Source: CAIXQW01 sp046049675
GTDB taxonomy: Bacteria; Bacteroidota; Bacteroidia; Chitinophagales; Chitinophagaceae
Direction: 5' to 3'
DNA: 30,715 nucleotides
Assembly: GCA_046049675.1 (NCBI GenBank)
Contig: JBJORA010000007.1
Location: 1-30,715 of the forward strand
In this document: piece after piece, positions 8,894 through 17,491 of the stretch
How positions within the stretch are numbered: position 1 is the first letter of the stretch
Layout: each line of letters starts with the position of its first letter
The notes under the pieces: generated by a model
Seen by the model: only the letters and a program-made list of their open reading frames with translations
What the model was told of the DNA's origin: nothing
Databases searched by the model: none
Made by a program: the position numbers and the translations under genes

Positions 8894-10738
8894 CTATAAC
8901 TTACTTATCCTACCAAACTGATTTCCAATTCTAATAATATAAGTGCCTGCGCTAAGTTGCGATACTTTAATCGTGTTTAGCTTATTAGCTTCTAACTTTT
9001 GAACATGTACACTTTTGCCTAAAGTGTTGAAAATCTCAATGCTGTTCATGTTTGCTGTTGCATTAACATGTAAAACATCTTGTGCAGGATTAGGATATAG
9101 CTGAGACATATTGAGTGCTGCATTAGCTATACCATCGGGATACACAACAACTACCAAACTGTCAGTGCTTGAGCCACAAGGACCAAACACTGTTAAGGTA
9201 ACAGTATAACTACCTGGTGCAGTAAACGTATGCGAAGGACTGGCAGTGCTATCTGTACTGCCATCACCGAACTGCCAATAGTATGCGTCAATATCTCCAG
9301 TAGAAGTATTTGTAGTACTTAACGAAGCGCTATTCATCGTGCCACTAAAGTTGGCAACAACAGCAGGGTTTACAGTAATATTTATACTGCCGGTATTTGT
9401 GCAACCAGCTGCGTTAGTAACAATTACACTATAAGTTGTATTCGCAGTTGGTGCAACCGTATCTCTTCTAGTAGTTACACCATTGCTCCACAAATACGTG
9501 TTTGTGCCGCCAAACTGCACACAATTCAACACAACACTGTCACCTGCGCAGATTGTATCATTTGGTAGCGCTGTCATAGTGATTGTTGGTACACTTACTT
9601 GCACTGTGATAACGGCGTTGTCGCTGCAACCACTTAGGTTGGTTCCTGTGACACTATAAGTGGTAGATGTAGTTGCAATGATGGCAACCGTATCGTTATT
9701 ACTACTTAGGCTAGTTACTGCAGGTGACCATGTATAATTGTCTGAACCATTGGCGCGCATAAATACCGTATCGCCAATACAAGCTACTGGAGGAGTTGAC
9801 TGTAAGGTAACCGTTGGCGTACTGTCATTGGTTACTACCATGTTTACAATTGGAGTAGTATAACTTAGGCCACTGTAAGAACAATTCACCAAACATTGCA
9901 CGTACACACTACTAGTTAAATTTTGCGTAGCAGTTATAGCTGTTCCAAAATCTGTCCAAGGCGCAGCACCAGTCGGACTATATTGCCAAGTATAACTAAG
10001 GCCAACGAGGTTTGTAATTGGAGCGGTTAAACTATAATTCGCAGTGCCGCCACTATCACAAAGCAGGGTAGTAGGAGTAACAATAGTTCCTACATTTGGT
10101 ATACCTGTACAAAGGGGAGGGAATTCCAAATAGCTAACATCATCAATAAAAACATTAGCGCCTTGTCCATTGGTGTCTGTTTGGCTAGTGCCTTGAAAAA
10201 TAAAATAGTTAGTCGCAGTATTGTATGTTGTAGGCACACTAAATGTGTACTGATACCATCCGCTTGTAGCTTGCGTATCTGGCAAATTAATATTTCTATG
10301 ACGGGCTACAGCACCTAGACGAACGGCAGATGCATCAAAAGAGTCCACTGTACTAATAAACACAGTAAGCGAGTCTTCGAAGTAGTTCTTTATACTATCG
10401 CGATACATCCAAAAGCTAATATCTGTTGCTTGCGAATTGCGCAAAGTATAATCTACAACTTTGCTTACCAGGTTTTGGGTATAACCAGCACTTGAGGTGC
10501 TACGGCTAGTATAGCGCGCCAAGCCAGCACCGCTGTGAGTTTGGCAAACAGTAAATGTTCCGTTTTGCCCTATTGTTCTTCTAACCCATATAGGGTTTAC
10601 TAAAGTAGGCTGCTTAATCGACCAACCTGTTGGTGGAAATGTAGTTGCATCAAAACTTTCGCTAGTAGTAATTGATTGTGCCTGCACAAAATTGCATACA
10701 AGAAAACACAAACTTAGTATGAATAGTATTTTTTTCAT
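8894..10738 (-). CDS. T9SS-secreted adhesin-like protein: cleaved-adhesin-like domain, Ig-like modules, PKD domain, sorting domain
   Basis: This 614-residue protein has a signal peptide (1-20, ending FVQA before Q). Residues about 22-207 (SESFDATTFPPTGWSI ... VFIDDVSYLEF) look like a cleaved-adhesin/choice-of-anchor J carbohydrate- or surface-binding jelly roll. Ser/Thr-rich Ig-like modules with paired Cys follow to about 460. A PKD domain comes next (YYWQFGDGSTDSTASPSHTF ... PGSYTVTLTV), and a type A T9SS sorting domain ends the protein (LYPNPAQDVL ... GTYIIRI). The domain order is classic for exported Bacteroidota surface proteins involved in adhesion or polymer binding. No catalytic domain is visible. 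It is transcribed away from the ribosomal cluster. Confidence 0.9.
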   Translation of the reverse strand: MKKILFILSLCFLVCNFVQAQSITTSESFDATTFPPTGWSIKQPTLVNPIWVRRTIGQNGTFTVCQTHSGAGLARYTSRSTSSAGYTQNLVSKVVDYTLRNSQATDISFWMYRDSIKNYFEDSLTVFISTVDSFDASAVRLGAVARHRNINLPDTQATSGWYQYTFSVPTTYNTATNYFIFQGTSQTDTNGQGANVFIDDVSYLEFPPLCTGIPNVGTIVTPTTLLCDSGGTANYSLTAPITNLVGLSYTWQYSPTGAAPWTDFGTAITATQNLTSSVYVQCLVNCSYSGLSYTTPIVNMVVTNDSTPTVTLQSTPPVACIGDTVFMRANGSDNYTWSPAVTSLSSNNDTVAIIATTSTTYSVTGTNLSGCSDNAVITVQVSVPTITMTALPNDTICAGDSVVLNCVQFGGTNTYLWSNGVTTRRDTVAPTANTTYSVIVTNAAGCTNTGSINITVNPAVVANFSGTMNSASLSTTNTSTGDIDAYYWQFGDGSTDSTASPSHTFTAPGSYTVTLTVFGPCGSSTDSLVVVVYPDGIANAALNMSQLYPNPAQDVLHVNATANMNSIEIFNTLGKSVHVQKLEANKLNTIKVSQLSAGTYIIRIGNQFGRISKL

Positions 10739-11100
10739 TAAGTGTGAAGGTATCCATTAATTCTAGCGAATGTGTTTTAGCTACTAAATTTCGAGTTTGT
10801 ACACTCTTTTTGGGGTAGCTTAACTGTTGTTCTCACCATTTGGCTCTAAGTCTGTACTATTAAGTTAATGTAGATTTATAATTTGCACATAGCAGCAATG
10901 AACCTTGTATCAAAGTCATTAATGCTCCTCAGCCCGCTGACTTTCCTCACCAACCACGCCAAAAACACCACTTTTTGCCCTAAAATCGCACATTATCATA
11001 CCTTTATCACACAAAAAGCGCAAATTTTTCTGCTTTTCCCTTGGCAACTTCGTCCCTTTGCTCTACCTTTGCACTCCCAAAACACAAGGGACCATTTTAA
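10739..11100. other. Divergent intergenic region between the adhesin gene and rpsJ
   Basis: This 362-bp region must hold promoters for both directions. The rpsJ promoter is clear near its right end. A TACCTTTA at about 11000 could be a weaker second plus-strand promoter. No convincing minus-strand -7 element was found near 10738, and no gene or RNA was recognised. Confidence 0.55.
11041..11071 (+). promoter_or_regulatory. rpsJ promoter
   Basis: A TTG at 11041-11043 lies 20 bp upstream of TACCTTTG (11064-11071), an exact TAnnTTTG -7 element. Transcription would begin near 11076-11080, giving a leader of about 20-25 nt before the rpsJ ATG at 11101. This makes rpsJ the first gene of the transcription unit. 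Confidence 0.7.
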
Positions 11101-11406
11101 ATGCAACAAAGAATTAGGATAAAGCTTAAGTCTTACGACCACAACCTGGTGGACAAGTCTGCTGAGAAAATAGCAAAGACTGTACGCGGAACAGGCGCTG
11201 TGGTGACGGGTCCACTTCCTCTGCCTACAGAGAAGAAGATTTTTACCGTACTCCGCAGTCCACACGTTAACAAAAAAGCGCGTGAGCAATTTCAATTGTG
11301 CACGCACAAACGCCTTTTGGACATCTACGCTAGCAGCAGCAAAGCAGTTGATGCACTTAGCAAGCTAGAGCTACCAAGTGGTGTAGAAGTAGAGATCAAA
11401 GCATAA
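11101..11406 (+). CDS. rpsJ: 30S ribosomal protein S10
   Basis: S10 (uS10) of the 30S head also acts with NusB in transcription antitermination in other bacteria. The 101-residue sequence shows the conserved GPLPLPT (37-43) and RSPHVNKKAREQF (52-64) segments, the usual C-terminal DIYASSSKAVDAL stretch, and normal length for Bacteroidota. It has its own promoter 30 bp upstream. In many genomes rpsJ follows fusA or tuf; here the upstream neighbour is an unrelated divergent adhesin gene. A 214-nt spacer, much longer than any other in the cluster, separates it from rplC. Confidence 0.98.
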   Translation: MQQRIRIKLKSYDHNLVDKSAEKIAKTVRGTGAVVTGPLPLPTEKKIFTVLRSPHVNKKAREQFQLCTHKRLLDIYASSSKAVDALSKLELPSGVEVEIKA

Positions 11407-11423
11407 TAGCAGATACTACAAAA

Positions 11424-11599
11424 CCTGGTGCGCTCCAAATAGGTATCCAGTGAAAGCAGGAGCAAAACAAAAAACAATAAGTTGAACCAGTCATCCTAAA
11501 CCTAGTTTAGGCGCTGACATAAAAACAAAAGGAAGAACCATCTAAAGGCCGCAAGCCTCGTTACACATATACGAGCACAAGACTTTGAATGGTTTTTTT
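11424..11599 (+). promoter_or_regulatory. Structured rpsJ-rplC spacer, candidate ribosomal-protein leader/attenuator
   Basis: The 214-nt spacer contains several complementary segments. GCTCC at 11432-11436 pairs with GGAGC at 11459-11463. A hairpin of CCTAAAC (11495-11501) and GTTTAGG (11505-11511) with loop CTA is extended by GTCA (11490-11493) pairing with TGAC (11515-11518). A closing stem of about 9 bp (11533-11541 with 11589-11597) encloses two small hairpins: AGGC/GCCT around CGCAA, and CTCGT/ACGAG at 11557-11561 and 11571-11575. It runs into seven Ts at 11593-11599. The last part resembles a terminator or multi-branched leader placed 21 nt before rplC. Autoregulation by a product such as L3 or L4 is an inference from the position; the ligand is unknown. 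Confidence 0.55.
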
Positions 11600-11620
11600 A
11601 ATATTAAAAAGTAAAGAGAA

Positions 11621-12241
11621 ATGAAAGGAATAATTGGTAAAAAAGTCGGTATGACCAGCATATACGATAGCACAGGCAAAAGCACGCCTTGCACCATTAT
11701 TGAGGCTGGTCCTTGCACAGTAACTCAAGTTAAAACCGCCGAAACCGACGGTTATAATGCGTTACAAATTTCGTACGGCGACAAAAAAGCCAAAAACACC
11801 AGTAAAGGTGAACTTGGCCACTTTGCTAAAGCTGGTATCGAGAGTGCTCGCATCGTTAAAGAATTGCGCGACAGCAGCATTGCTAAAGCATTAGGCGAAA
11901 GCATTACATGCGAAATATTTGAAGAAGGCGAAAAAGTAGATGTACTTGGTACCACTAAAGGTAAAGGTTTCCAGGGCGTTGTAAAGCGTCACGGTTTCTC
12001 TGGTGTGGGCGAGGGCAGTCACGGTCAGCACGATCGTCAACGCGCTCCAGGTTCTATCGGTGGTAGTAGCTACCCTAGTCGTGTATTCAAAGGTATGCGT
12101 ATGGCTGGCCAAATGGGTAACGTAAGCGTTAAGGTAAAAGGCCTTAAGGTACTTAAAGTTTTCCCTGAGAAGAACTACATCCTAGTAAGTGGTAGTGTTC
12201 CTGGTCATAACGGTTCAATAGTATTAATCCAAAACAAGTAA
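11621..12241 (+). CDS. rplC: 50S ribosomal protein L3
   Basis: L3 (uL3) helps nucleate 50S assembly and reaches towards the peptidyl-transferase centre. The 206-residue protein begins with the typical GKKVGMT (6-12), then has GTTKGKGFQG (110-119), and the central loop GSIGGSSYPSRVFKG followed by MRMAGQMG (144-166). That loop holds the Gln region methylated by PrmB in other bacteria. The start is fixed by the conserved N-terminus and preceded by A-rich sequence without a Shine-Dalgarno motif. It is the first gene after the structured spacer and 23 bp ahead of rplD. Confidence 0.98.
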   Translation: MKGIIGKKVGMTSIYDSTGKSTPCTIIEAGPCTVTQVKTAETDGYNALQISYGDKKAKNTSKGELGHFAKAGIESARIVKELRDSSIAKALGESITCEIFEEGEKVDVLGTTKGKGFQGVVKRHGFSGVGEGSHGQHDRQRAPGSIGGSSYPSRVFKGMRMAGQMGNVSVKVKGLKVLKVFPEKNYILVSGSVPGHNGSIVLIQNK

Positions 12242-12264
12242 TTTCTTAAAACGAATACAGCATC

Positions 12265-12897
12265 ATGCAACTTGATATATTCAACATCAAAGGCGAAAAA
12301 ACTGGTCGTAGCATTAACCTACCAGACGAGATTTTTGCAGTAGAGCCAAATACACATGTCGTGTATCTTGCAGTAAAGCAATACCTAGCAGCACAACGCC
12401 AAGGTACGCACAAAGTAAAAACACGTGCAGAAGTACAAGGTGCTAGCCGCAAGCTACACAAGCAAAAAGGTACTGGTGGTAGCCGTAAGGGTAATATCCG
12501 TAACCCTTTATACAAGGGTGGTGGTACCATCTTTGGTCCTAAACCGCACAGCTACGATTTCAAATTAAATCGTAAGGTGAAAGATCTAGCTAAAGTAAGT
12601 GCTATTAGCCTTAAAGTAAAAGACAACGCGCTTACAATAGTAGAAGACATCAACATGGCTGCACCTAAAACAAGCGAGTTTGTAAACGTGCTTAAAGCTT
12701 TTGGTGCCGACAACAAGAAGGTATTATTTATGTTGCCAGAGCATAACGAAGCGCTACACCTTAGCACACGTAACTTGGGTAATGTATTAACGAATTGCCT
12801 AAACGACATAAACACTTACGATATTATGAACAGTAACGTATTGTTGATGACAGAAAGTGCAGCGAAAATTTTTAGTGAAGAACCAACAGAGGCATAG
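12265..12897 (+). CDS. rplD: 50S ribosomal protein L4
   Basis: L4 (uL4) binds 23S rRNA and lines the peptide exit tunnel; in Escherichia coli it also represses its own S10 operon. The 210-residue protein has the usual alpha/beta body and the long basic tunnel loop at about 45-100 (KTRAEVQGASRKLHKQKGTG, then GSRKGNIRNPLYKGGG). Its length is normal for the phylum. It lies 23 bp after rplC and 22 bp before rplW. If the leader before rplC is autoregulatory, L4 is one of the plausible ligands, but this is only by analogy. Confidence 0.98.
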   Translation: MQLDIFNIKGEKTGRSINLPDEIFAVEPNTHVVYLAVKQYLAAQRQGTHKVKTRAEVQGASRKLHKQKGTGGSRKGNIRNPLYKGGGTIFGPKPHSYDFKLNRKVKDLAKVSAISLKVKDNALTIVEDINMAAPKTSEFVNVLKAFGADNKKVLFMLPEHNEALHLSTRNLGNVLTNCLNDINTYDIMNSNVLLMTESAAKIFSEEPTEA

Positions 12898-12919
12898 TCT
12901 TTTATAAATAAATACAACC

Positions 12920-13213
12920 ATGCAAGCATCAGAAGTATTAATAAAACCAATCGTTACAGAAAAAGTAACAAAGCTTACAGAAAAGAGTAATCGTTACGCT
13001 TTTCAAGTAGATAAGCGTGCCAACAAGCTTGAAATTAAGCAAGCTGTAGAAACTTTCTACAATATTCAAGTAGTAGAAGTAAACACAATGGTAGTGCCTG
13101 CTAAAAGCCGTGTACGTTTTACAACACGTGGCGTTATGAAAGGTAGAAAGCCAGGTTACAAAAAGGCAATTGTTACAGTAGCTGAAGGTCAAACAATTGA
13201 ATTGTACGCATAA
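12920..13213 (+). CDS. rplW: 50S ribosomal protein L23
   Basis: L23 (uL23) sits beside the exit tunnel and is the docking site for trigger factor and the signal recognition particle. The 97-residue sequence has the conserved N-terminal KPIVTEK (9-15), the basic helix KRANKLEIKQAVE (32-44) and the C-terminal GRKPGYKKAIVTV (75-87). It lies between rplD and rplB with short spacers of 22 and 33 bp, in the universal order. The upstream region is A/T-rich and has no Shine-Dalgarno sequence. Confidence 0.98.
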   Translation: MQASEVLIKPIVTEKVTKLTEKSNRYAFQVDKRANKLEIKQAVETFYNIQVVEVNTMVVPAKSRVRFTTRGVMKGRKPGYKKAIVTVAEGQTIELYA

Positions 13214-13246
13214 ACAAAACATTAAACTGATTTAACTGAATATACA

Positions 13247-14086
<840 letters not shown>

Positions 14087-14122
14087 ATTAATCAAACTTT
14101 AAACAGCATTAAATAATAATAA

Positions 14123-14389
14123 ATGGCTCGTTCGATTAGAAAAGGTCCTTATGTAGCAACCAAACTAGAGCAAAAAGTTTTGGATATGCAAGAAGGTAAA
14201 TCAAAGAAAGGTGTAATCAAGACTTGGAGTCGCCGCAGCACCATCACACCAGATTTCGTAGGTGTAACGTTTGCAGTGCACAACGGTAACAAATTTATAC
14301 CGGTATATGTAACCGAATTTATGGTTGGTCACAAATTGGGCGAGTTCGCACCTACTCGTACCTTCAAAGGACATGCTGGTGGTAAATAA
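14123..14389 (+). CDS. rpsS: 30S ribosomal protein S19
   Basis: S19 (uS19) is a head protein contacting S13 and the inter-subunit bridges. The 88-residue sequence begins MARSIRKGPYV and carries TWSRRSTITPDFVG and the conserved GHKLGEFAPTRTFKGH near the C-terminus. Length and motifs are standard. It lies between rplB and rplV as in nearly all bacteria. Its usual partner S13 (rpsM) is not encoded anywhere in this window. Confidence 0.98.
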   Translation: MARSIRKGPYVATKLEQKVLDMQEGKSKKGVIKTWSRRSTITPDFVGVTFAVHNGNKFIPVYVTEFMVGHKLGEFAPTRTFKGHAGGK

Positions 14390-14427
14390 TTTTTAATAGT
14401 AATCATTCTTAATATACACAAAGTAAC

Positions 14428-14778
14428 ATGGAAGCAGTAGCTCGTTTAAGAAATTACCCAACGTCGCCACGTAAAATGCGTTTGTTAGCAGACGTTATAC
14501 GCGGCATGGAGGTAAATAAAGCACTAGACTTTTTGAAGTTCAACGCTCAACATAACTCAGTACCATTGGGCAAATTGCTCAAGAGTGCCATTAGCAACTG
14601 GGAACAAAAGAACCCTGATGCTGATGTAGCAGAAGCAAATCTTATTGTGAAGACAATATTCGTAGATGGCGCACGTGGCCTAAAGCGTATGTTGCCAGCA
14701 CCACAAGGTCGCGCTTATCGTATTGTAAAGCGCAGCAACCACGTAACCATTATCGTAGATCAAAAAGTAAATAATTAA
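14428..14778 (+). CDS. rplV: 50S ribosomal protein L22
   Basis: L22 (uL22) spans the 50S subunit and contributes a beta-hairpin to the exit tunnel near the macrolide site. The 116-residue protein shows the conserved N-terminus (ARLRNYPTSPRKMRLLADVI) and the C-terminal hairpin and strand (DGARGLKRMLPAPQGRAYR). Its length is within the normal range. It is tightly spaced (18 bp) to rpsC downstream. Confidence 0.97.
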   Translation: MEAVARLRNYPTSPRKMRLLADVIRGMEVNKALDFLKFNAQHNSVPLGKLLKSAISNWEQKNPDADVAEANLIVKTIFVDGARGLKRMLPAPQGRAYRIVKRSNHVTIIVDQKVNN

Positions 14779-14796
14779 TAGACACAATAAAGTAGC

Positions 14797-15642
14797 ATGG
14801 GTCAAAAAACAAATCCAATAGGTAATCGTCTAGGTATTGTACGCGGCTGGGAAAGCAGCTGGTATGGCAATAAAAGAGATTTTGCTGGTAAGCTAATCGA
14901 AGATTGCAAGATCCGCAATTACCTCAATGCACGTATCAACAAAGGTGGCATTAGCCGCATTGTGGTAGAGCGTATGCTTGGTAAATTGATTGTAACGGTG
15001 CACACAAGTCGCCCTGGTATCATTATTGGTAAAGGCGGTAGCGAAGTAGATCGTATTAAAGAAGAGTTGAAGAAGCTTACTGGTAAGCCAGATGTGCAAA
15101 TCAACATTATGGAAATACGTCGCCCAGAACTTGATGCGCAAATCGTTGGCGAAACAATTGCAAAGCAAATTGAAGGCCGTGTAAACTTTAAGCGTGCAAC
15201 TAAGATGGCTATCCAAACGACGATGCGCATGGGTGCAGAAGGTATTAAGGTAAAGCTTGGTGGCCGTTTGAATGGTGCAGAAATCGCACGTAGCGAAGAA
15301 ATGAAGGAAGGTCGTACACCATTGCACACTTTCCGTATGGATATCGACTACGCTAATGTATATGCCATGACCGTTTACGGTAAAATTGGTATCAAAGTAT
15401 GGATCTGTAAAGGAGAAGTACTAGGCAAGCGCGACCTAAACATGAACTTTGCTGCCGGTAAAGAAGAGGGTGCTCCTCGTCCTGGTGGCTTTGATCGTCG
15501 TGGTGGTGGTGATCGTCGTGGCGGTGGTGATCGTCGCGGTGGTGGCGGCGACCGTCGTGGTGGCGGTGGTGGCCCACGTAGCGGTGGCGGTGGCCCTCGC
15601 GGTGGTGGCGATCGTGGACCTCGTCGTGACAGTAACGCATAA
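14797..15642 (+). CDS. rpsC: 30S ribosomal protein S3 with Gly/Arg-rich C-terminal tail
   Basis: S3 (uS3) forms part of the mRNA entry channel and the ribosomal helicase. The core has the normal N-terminus (MGQKTNPIGNRLGI), a KH domain with the GKGG loop (IIIGKGGSEVDRI near 75-87), and the C-terminal domain ending in the KVWICKGE strand. Residues about 226-281 are an added low-complexity tail of DRRGGG-type repeats encoded by GGT/CGT-rich DNA (15472-15639). Bacteroidota S3 proteins often carry variable basic tails, but the strongly repeated RGG-box-like form is notable. It is probably an RNA-binding flexible extension. Total length is 281 residues, against about 210-235 in most bacteria. Confidence 0.97.
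   Translation: MGQKTNPIGNRLGIVRGWESSWYGNKRDFAGKLIEDCKIRNYLNARINKGGISRIVVERMLGKLIVTVHTSRPGIIIGKGGSEVDRIKEELKKLTGKPDVQINIMEIRRPELDAQIVGETIAKQIEGRVNFKRATKMAIQTTMRMGAEGIKVKLGGRLNGAEIARSEEMKEGRTPLHTFRMDIDYANVYAMTVYGKIGIKVWICKGEVLGKRDLNMNFAAGKEEGAPRPGGFDRRGGGDRRGGGDRRGGGGDRRGGGGGPRSGGGGPRGGGDRGPRRDSNA
15472..15639 (+). repeat. DRRGGG-coding low-complexity repeat in rpsC
   Basis: Short GATCGTCGTGGTGGT-like units recur in frame, giving a Gly/Arg/Asp-rich tail of about 56 residues. Such repeats tend to change length by slippage, so the copy number may differ between strains. Long reading frames on the opposite strand and in the +2 frame here are by-products of this composition. Confidence 0.8.
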
Positions 15643-15689
15643 TTAAACAAATAGAAATTCAACACTAATCATATAAACAATATAATATA

Positions 15690-16112
15690 ATGTTACAACC
15701 AAAAAGAAGTAAACACAGAAAAGCTCACAAAGGCCGTATATCGCCTGTGGCTAAGCGTGGTAGCACTATATCTTTTGGTTCATTTGCCCTAAAGGCACTA
15801 GAGCCACACTGGATTACTAACCGCCAAATAGAAAGTGCGCGTCAGGCAATGACTCGTCACATGAAACGTGAAGGTAGCGTTTGGATTCGCATATTTCCTG
15901 ACAAGCCTATTACACGTAAACCAGCCGAAGTTCGTATGGGTAAGGGTAAAGGTAACCTAGAGTTCTGGGCAGCTGTAGTACAGCCAGGTCGCATTATGTT
16001 CGAAGTAGATGGTGTGCCTCAAGAACTTGCAAAAGCAGCTATGGAGCGTGCAGCACAAAAATTACCAATTAAAACAAAATTTGTAGTACGTAGAGACTAT
16101 GCAGGTGCATAG
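15690..16112 (+). CDS. rplP: 50S ribosomal protein L16
   Basis: L16 (uL16) is a late-assembly protein near the A-site tRNA elbow. The 140-residue sequence starts MLQPKRSKHRKAHKGRI and has the Arg-rich segment SVWIRIFPDKPITRKPAEVR and the glycine-rich MGKGKGN motif. In other bacteria an Arg there is hydroxylated by YcfD. Length is standard. A 47-bp A/T-rich spacer separates it from rpsC. Confidence 0.98.
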   Translation: MLQPKRSKHRKAHKGRISPVAKRGSTISFGSFALKALEPHWITNRQIESARQAMTRHMKREGSVWIRIFPDKPITRKPAEVRMGKGKGNLEFWAAVVQPGRIMFEVDGVPQELAKAAMERAAQKLPIKTKFVVRRDYAGA

Positions 16113-16155
16113 TAGTTACAGATACAGTAAATAAAACCATAAAAACACGATAGTT

Positions 16156-16359
16156 ATGGCAAAGGCAAAAAAACAAGACATCAGTAGTCTATCCGCAAAA
16201 GAACTGCAAGATAAAATTGCAGAAACGCAAATTCAATTAAAGAAGTTGCAGTTTGCTCATGCGGTTACACCAATCGACAATCCGCTTACAATCCGTAGCA
16301 CACGCCGCGAGATTGCACGTTTACAAACAGCGCTACGTCGCACACAAATTGGCTTTTAA
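16156..16359 (+). CDS. rpmC: 50S ribosomal protein L29
   Basis: L29 (uL29) is a small helical hairpin next to L23 at the tunnel exit. The 67-residue product has the expected SLSAKELQDKIAE helix and the TIRSTRREIARLQTALR C-terminal helix. It lies in the canonical rplP-rpmC-rpsQ order. The start ATG follows A-rich sequence. Confidence 0.96.
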   Translation: MAKAKKQDISSLSAKELQDKIAETQIQLKKLQFAHAVTPIDNPLTIRSTRREIARLQTALRRTQIGF

Positions 16360-16392
16360 TTTAATAACGACAAAGTTTAATAATAGTACAAC

Positions 16393-16662
16393 ATGGAAGC
16401 AACTACAATAGTACGCGGTCGTCGCAAAACGAGAATTGGTCTTGTAACAAGCGATAAGATGGACAAAACAATTACCATCCAGGTAGAGCGTAAAGTAAAG
16501 CACCCTATCTATGGTAAGTTCGTAAAGAAAACTACCAAGTTCATGGCGCACGACGAGAACAACGAATGCGGCATTGGCGATACAGTGCGTATTATGGAAA
16601 CACGCCCGTTGAGCAAAAACAAATGCTGGCGCTTAGTAGAGGTGATTGAAAAAGCGAAGTAA
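16393..16662 (+). CDS. rpsQ: 30S ribosomal protein S17
   Basis: S17 (uS17) is a primary 16S rRNA-binding OB-fold protein. The 89-residue sequence contains the conserved GLVTSDKMDKTITIQVE, HPIYGKFVKKTTKFMAHDE and GDTVRIMETRPLSKNKCWRL segments. Length is usual. It is followed by a 61-bp gap with a T-run but no stem, so readthrough into rplN is expected. Confidence 0.98.
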   Translation: MEATTIVRGRRKTRIGLVTSDKMDKTITIQVERKVKHPIYGKFVKKTTKFMAHDENNECGIGDTVRIMETRPLSKNKCWRLVEVIEKAK

Positions 16663-16723
16663 TTTTTTTTAAGAACTGTAAAAAAACAAAGCTTGCTGCA
16701 GGCTAAATGTAGCGAAGTAAAAA

Positions 16724-17092
16724 ATGATACAACAAGAAAGTAGATTAAGAGTAGCAGACAATAGCGGTGCCAAAGAGGTATTGTGTATCCGTGTATTGGG
16801 TAATAGCGGTCAAGACTATGCACATATTGGCGACAAGATAGTAGTTACAGTAAAAAGCGCATTGCCTGGCGGTGGTATCAAAAAAGGTACTGTTGCAAAA
16901 GCTGTTATCGTTCGTACAAAAAACAAGCTTCGTCGTCGCGATGGCTCTTACATCAACTTCGATGATAATGCTGTAGTAATTCTTAACGCTGCTGACGAGC
17001 CTCGTGGTACACGTATCTTCGGCCCTGTTGCTCGTGAGTTGCGCGATAAAGGTTACATGAAAATTATTTCATTAGCACCAGAGGTACTATAA
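16724..17092 (+). CDS. rplN: 50S ribosomal protein L14
   Basis: L14 (uL14) forms inter-subunit bridges and is the binding site of the silencing factor RsfS. The 122-residue protein shows MIQQESRLRVADNSGAKEV at the N-terminus, the KSALPGGGIKKGTVAKAVIV core and the C-terminal GTRIFGPVARELR. Length matches the family exactly. It heads the spc part of the cluster without a visible new promoter. Confidence 0.98.
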   Translation: MIQQESRLRVADNSGAKEVLCIRVLGNSGQDYAHIGDKIVVTVKSALPGGGIKKGTVAKAVIVRTKNKLRRRDGSYINFDDNAVVILNAADEPRGTRIFGPVARELRDKGYMKIISLAPEVL

Positions 17093-17119
17093 TACAATCA
17101 CAATTCAAATTTGTTAGAA

Positions 17120-17467
17120 ATGAAAGCAAGATTTCAACCAAAATATAATATTAAAAAAGGCGACCAAGTAGTTGTAATCAGTGGTGCACACAAAGATCGT
17201 GCTACACCAAAAACTGTACTACAAGTTATACCAGATGCTGCAAAGCCGAAAGTAATTGTAGAAGGTGTGGCTATCGTTACAAAGAACCGTAAGCCAAATG
17301 CGCAAAACACTCAAGGTACGCAGGTTAAAGAAGAAGCTGCTATTGCACTAAGCAACGTAATGTTGTGGGATGCAACTGCAGGTGCGCCTAGCCGTGTAAG
17401 CCGCGTGCGTAAGGATGGTGGCAAAGCCGTTCGCGTATTAAAGAAAAGCAATACAGAAGTTAAATAA
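17120..17467 (+). CDS. rplX: 50S ribosomal protein L24
   Basis: L24 (uL24) is an assembly initiator near the tunnel exit. The ATG at 17120 gives 115 residues beginning MKARFQPKYNIKKGDQVVVI, which aligns the KOW motif (KKGDQVVVISGAHKD) with the family. An in-frame TTG at 17111 would add only three residues and is unlikely to be the start. The family's central ...KVIVEGVAIVTKNRKP segment is present. The KOW loop carries DRATPKTV where most L24 have KGKxGxV, a modest divergence. Confidence 0.96.
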   Translation: MKARFQPKYNIKKGDQVVVISGAHKDRATPKTVLQVIPDAAKPKVIVEGVAIVTKNRKPNAQNTQGTQVKEEAAIALSNVMLWDATAGAPSRVSRVRKDGGKAVRVLKKSNTEVK

Positions 17468-17491
17468 TTAAGATAAAACTAAAAGGTAACA

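Noticed and set aside
10883..11122. 79-codon plus-strand frame upstream of rpsJ
   Set aside because: It covers the rpsJ promoter and overlaps the rpsJ start in another frame; it has no recognisable features.
15449..15646. Val-rich, His/Arg-rich and Pro/Arg-rich frames over the rpsC tail
   Set aside because: They are out-of-frame readings of GGT/CGT-rich repeat DNA.
16663..16685. T-run after rpsQ as a terminator
   Set aside because: No GC-rich stem precedes it, and the operon continues into rplN.
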